From contig JAKAZH010000063.1 in the NCBI GenBank assembly GCA_021815935.1, positions 1 to 9,392 of the forward strand: DNA of 9,392 bases, given 5' to 3'. Below the pieces are notes generated by a model. It was not told where the DNA came from, did no database searches, and saw only the letters and a program-made list of their open reading frames with translations. Of this stretch, positions 6,277 to 9,392 are shown piece by piece; within the stretch, counting starts at the first letter, position 1; every line of letters begins with the position of its first letter. The position numbers and the translations under genes were made by a program. Origin of the DNA: Actinomycetes bacterium. GTDB taxonomy: Bacteria > Actinomycetota > Acidimicrobiia > Acidimicrobiales > Palsa-688.

Positions 6277-6295
6277 CTACCATTTTGCCTGGTAG
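6277..6295 (-). promoter_or_regulatory. Probable vapBC operator (inverted repeat)
   Basis: CTACCA (6277-6282) and TGGTAG (6290-6295) form a perfect inverted repeat with 7 bases between them. The repeat ends 10 bases upstream of the antitoxin GTG. A minus-strand TTGGCC (6300-6295) and GAGTAT 17 bases away make a weak candidate promoter that this repeat would cover. AbrB-type antitoxins usually repress their own operon through such palindromes, so operator function is a sound inference but not shown. Confidence 0.65.
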
Positions 6296-6361
6296 GCCAA
6301 TACGGTTGAACTGGCTATAGGCGTCTCACCTTCCTTCGGGCTGTTGTCACCATCACCCAGC

Positions 6362-6376
6362 CGCCATGACATGGCG
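6362..6376. promoter_or_regulatory. Inverted repeat upstream of the protease operon
   Basis: CGCCAT (6362-6367) and ATGGCG (6371-6376) are perfect complementary arms around GAC. The repeat is 85 bases before the likely protease start and 94 bases before the antitoxin start on the other side. A good -35 match, TTGTCA (6344-6349), lies just upstream, with a poor -10 (TGACAT, 6367-6372) at 17-base spacing that falls inside the repeat. It could be a regulator site, or a chance hairpin. Confidence 0.35.
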
Positions 6377-6412
6377 TGCAAATTAGGTGCGTCTCATCTC
6401 CCGCTCAGGTAC

Positions 6413-8138
<1,726 letters not shown>

Positions 8139-8153
8139 CAGGCAGGCGGGCGA

Positions 8154-9161
8154 ATGCCGCAGGATCCTTCGGCGGCACTCAGCACCCTCGACATTTTGAG
8201 TGGAGCGACGAGCGAGGAGGTCGCCGTTCTGTCGGCGCTGATGTCAGTAGACACAGTTCCCGCCGGTGTCGAGTTGAGCCGCCAGGGAGACAAAGGCGAC
8301 AGGTTCTGGGTTGTAGTCGCCGGGACAATCGAAGTGACAATGTCGGAAGGGAAGGCCGAGCGACGCATAGTGGTCGCGTCGCGAGGAGCGATCCTCGGCG
8401 AGCTCTCACTGCTTCGCGACGCTCCGCGTAGTGCCACCATCCGTACCTTGGAAGATTGCCTGCTCGCCTCCGGTGGCCCAGATGCCCTCGAAGTGCTCGT
8501 CGACATCGAATCAGCTCGCCAGCGGATACAGGCCCTGGCTAGCAGACGGTTGGCGGAGGACTGCCGGCCGATCCGTGTTCCCTTGCGCGACGGGCACAGC
8601 GTGCTGCTCAGACCGCTCCTGCCGAGTGACCGTGCGAACTTGACGGACGCTATCCGCCACCTTTCGGCCGAGTCGCTCAGGCGCCGGTTTTTCAGCCCGA
8701 CACCGCCGTCGCAGAAGCTGATCGACTACCTGGTTGACATCGACTTCGTGGACCACTTCGCCTGGGTGGCAATTGATTCTACAACCGGCGATGGCATGGC
8801 GAGCGCCCGGTATGTACGCACCTCGCTGCGCGGCCAAGCCGAGATTGCGTTCACCACCACCGACGGTAATCAGGGTCGCGGCCTTGGGACTGTGCTTCTC
8901 GGCGCTATCGGCGTCGCAGCCGACCAGGCCGGCGTAGACCGTCTCGTCGCTCACGTCCTCGACGACAACGCCGCGATGCGGGCGGTCTTCGCCAAGGCGG
9001 ACGGGGAGACGTCCAGGGACGAGCCGGGGGTCGTCTCAGTGAGCATCGAGTCGCTCAAGGCTGCTTCGCTTCTAGAGCCGGCGATACGGCTGGAGGTCGC
9101 TGACTCGGTTCACGACATCGTCACCGCCGCCTCCCTGGCCCTCGTCACGACTGCTGAATAA
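8154..9161 (+). CDS. Cyclic-nucleotide-binding domain fused to GNAT acetyltransferase (Pat-like protein lysine acetyltransferase)
   Basis: A 335-residue fusion. Residues about 10-120 form a cNMP-binding domain with the phosphate-binding cassette GELSLLRDAPRSATI, in which Glu83 and Arg92 are the expected ligands for the cyclic nucleotide ribose and phosphate. Residues about 140-300 form a GNAT domain with the acetyl-CoA motif QGRGLG (240-245). Glu230 in AEIAF, just before it, is a candidate catalytic base. The same order is known in mycobacterial Pat (MSMEG_5458, Rv0998), where cAMP relieves autoinhibition and the enzyme acetylates lysines of acyl-CoA and acetyl-CoA synthetases. The start is ATG 8154 with a G-rich site (GGCGGGCG) upstream, 15 bases after the protease stop. 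By analogy it is cytosolic and cAMP-controlled; ligand and substrates here are inferred. No cyclase or synthetase gene is in the window. Confidence 0.9.
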   Translation: MPQDPSAALSTLDILSGATSEEVAVLSALMSVDTVPAGVELSRQGDKGDRFWVVVAGTIEVTMSEGKAERRIVVASRGAILGELSLLRDAPRSATIRTLEDCLLASGGPDALEVLVDIESARQRIQALASRRLAEDCRPIRVPLRDGHSVLLRPLLPSDRANLTDAIRHLSAESLRRRFFSPTPPSQKLIDYLVDIDFVDHFAWVAIDSTTGDGMASARYVRTSLRGQAEIAFTTTDGNQGRGLGTVLLGAIGVAADQAGVDRLVAHVLDDNAAMRAVFAKADGETSRDEPGVVSVSIESLKAASLLEPAIRLEVADSVHDIVTAASLALVTTAE

Positions 9162-9392
9162 AGTCGGAGAAGTTAGCTTCGGAATTCCAGCGGTTGTGAG
9201 GCCCGGGCAGTGTCTTGGGAACTCTCCGCCTCGAGGGGATGCAAGCAACGGTATCGGTGTCCCACCGTCTCAGGCTTTGAGCGAAGGGCGGGGACTTCGC
9301 TCGTGCACTCAGGGGTGGAGCACCAGCACCGGGTGCTGAAAGGGCAGCCCGACGGGGGGCGAACCGCCGAGGGAAAGGATCCTCCGAGGATA
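9162..9392 (+). ncRNA. Gene-free, hairpin-rich 3' region: possible structured RNA or 5' leader
   Basis: No convincing protein gene lies in these 231 bases. One plus-strand frame is open from 9177 to the window end, but its predicted protein resembles nothing I know and has no clear start, so I treat it as chance. The region can form several hairpins: GAGCGAAG (9279-9286) with CTTCGCTC (9295-9302); AGCACC (9319-9324) with GGTGCT (9332-9337), which competes with CAGCAC/GTGCTG (9324-9329, 9333-9338); GGCG/CGCC (9358-9368); and ATCCT/AGGAT (9379-9391). I looked for hallmarks of RNase P RNA, tmRNA, SRP RNA, 6S RNA, T-box and common riboswitches and found none. It may be an unrecognised RNA, or the leader of a gene beyond the window. 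Confidence 0.35.

Noticed and set aside
6321..6396. Direct repeat GCGTCTCA at 6321-6328 and 6389-6396
   Set aside because: Only eight bases and two copies; too short to separate from chance without more evidence.
9177..9392. Open plus-strand frame running off the window end, with GTG codons at 9303 and 9315
   Set aside because: No ribosome site, no recognisable composition or motif, and it crosses strong hairpins. It could still be the start of a gene beyond the window.
9311..9392. TPP, lysine or cobalamin riboswitch suggested by short matches such as GGTGCTGAAAGGG and CCGCCGAGGG
   Set aside because: The required conserved cores of these riboswitches are absent or out of order.

Overview
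The window is GC-rich with strong G/C third-position bias, several GTG and TTG starts, and a gene set typical of Actinobacteria: a secreted Rpf-type muralytic factor, a cyclic-nucleotide-gated GNAT acetyltransferase of the mycobacterial Pat type, and several acyl-CoA genes. I infer a high-GC actinobacterium, possibly Acidimicrobiia-like. The class is a guess from gene style, not something the sequence proves.

Layout. At 1-294 is the C-terminal end of S-adenosylhomocysteine hydrolase, followed by a hairpin. At 449-616 is a 55-residue protein with two membrane segments, starting at GTG. It converges on a crotonase-family gene (665-1444, minus), with a hairpin between them. On the plus strand follow an Rpf-like secreted protein (1618-2634), a small zinc-ribbon protein (2663-2875) and a TesB-type acyl-CoA thioesterase (2906-3688). 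The thioesterase overlaps tail-to-tail, by 44 bp, a Nudix hydrolase on the minus strand (3645-4247). A divergent acyl-CoA dehydrogenase (4313-5611) converges on a VapBC toxin-antitoxin pair (minus, 5621-6267), which has a palindromic operator. The last operon (6462-9161, plus) encodes a membrane-anchored HtrA-type serine protease with a Gly/Tyr-rich N-terminus and a cNMP-binding/GNAT acetyltransferase. The final 231 bases have no convincing gene but are dense in hairpins and may be a structured RNA or a 5' leader.

How the genes may work together. The crotonase, thioesterase and acyl-CoA dehydrogenase all act on acyl-CoA thioesters. The Pat-type acetyltransferase family is known to modify acyl-CoA and acetyl-CoA synthetases in response to cAMP, so a regulatory link to lipid metabolism is possible but inferred. 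The Rpf-like protein and HtrA both belong to the cell envelope. The crotonase, the dehydrogenase and the thioesterase each lack a residue usually tied to catalysis in their best-studied relatives, so 'enoyl-CoA hydratase' and similar labels should be used with care. I found no CRISPR array, insertion sequence, tRNA or rRNA. Apart from the unexplained 3' region, I see no clearly new system.
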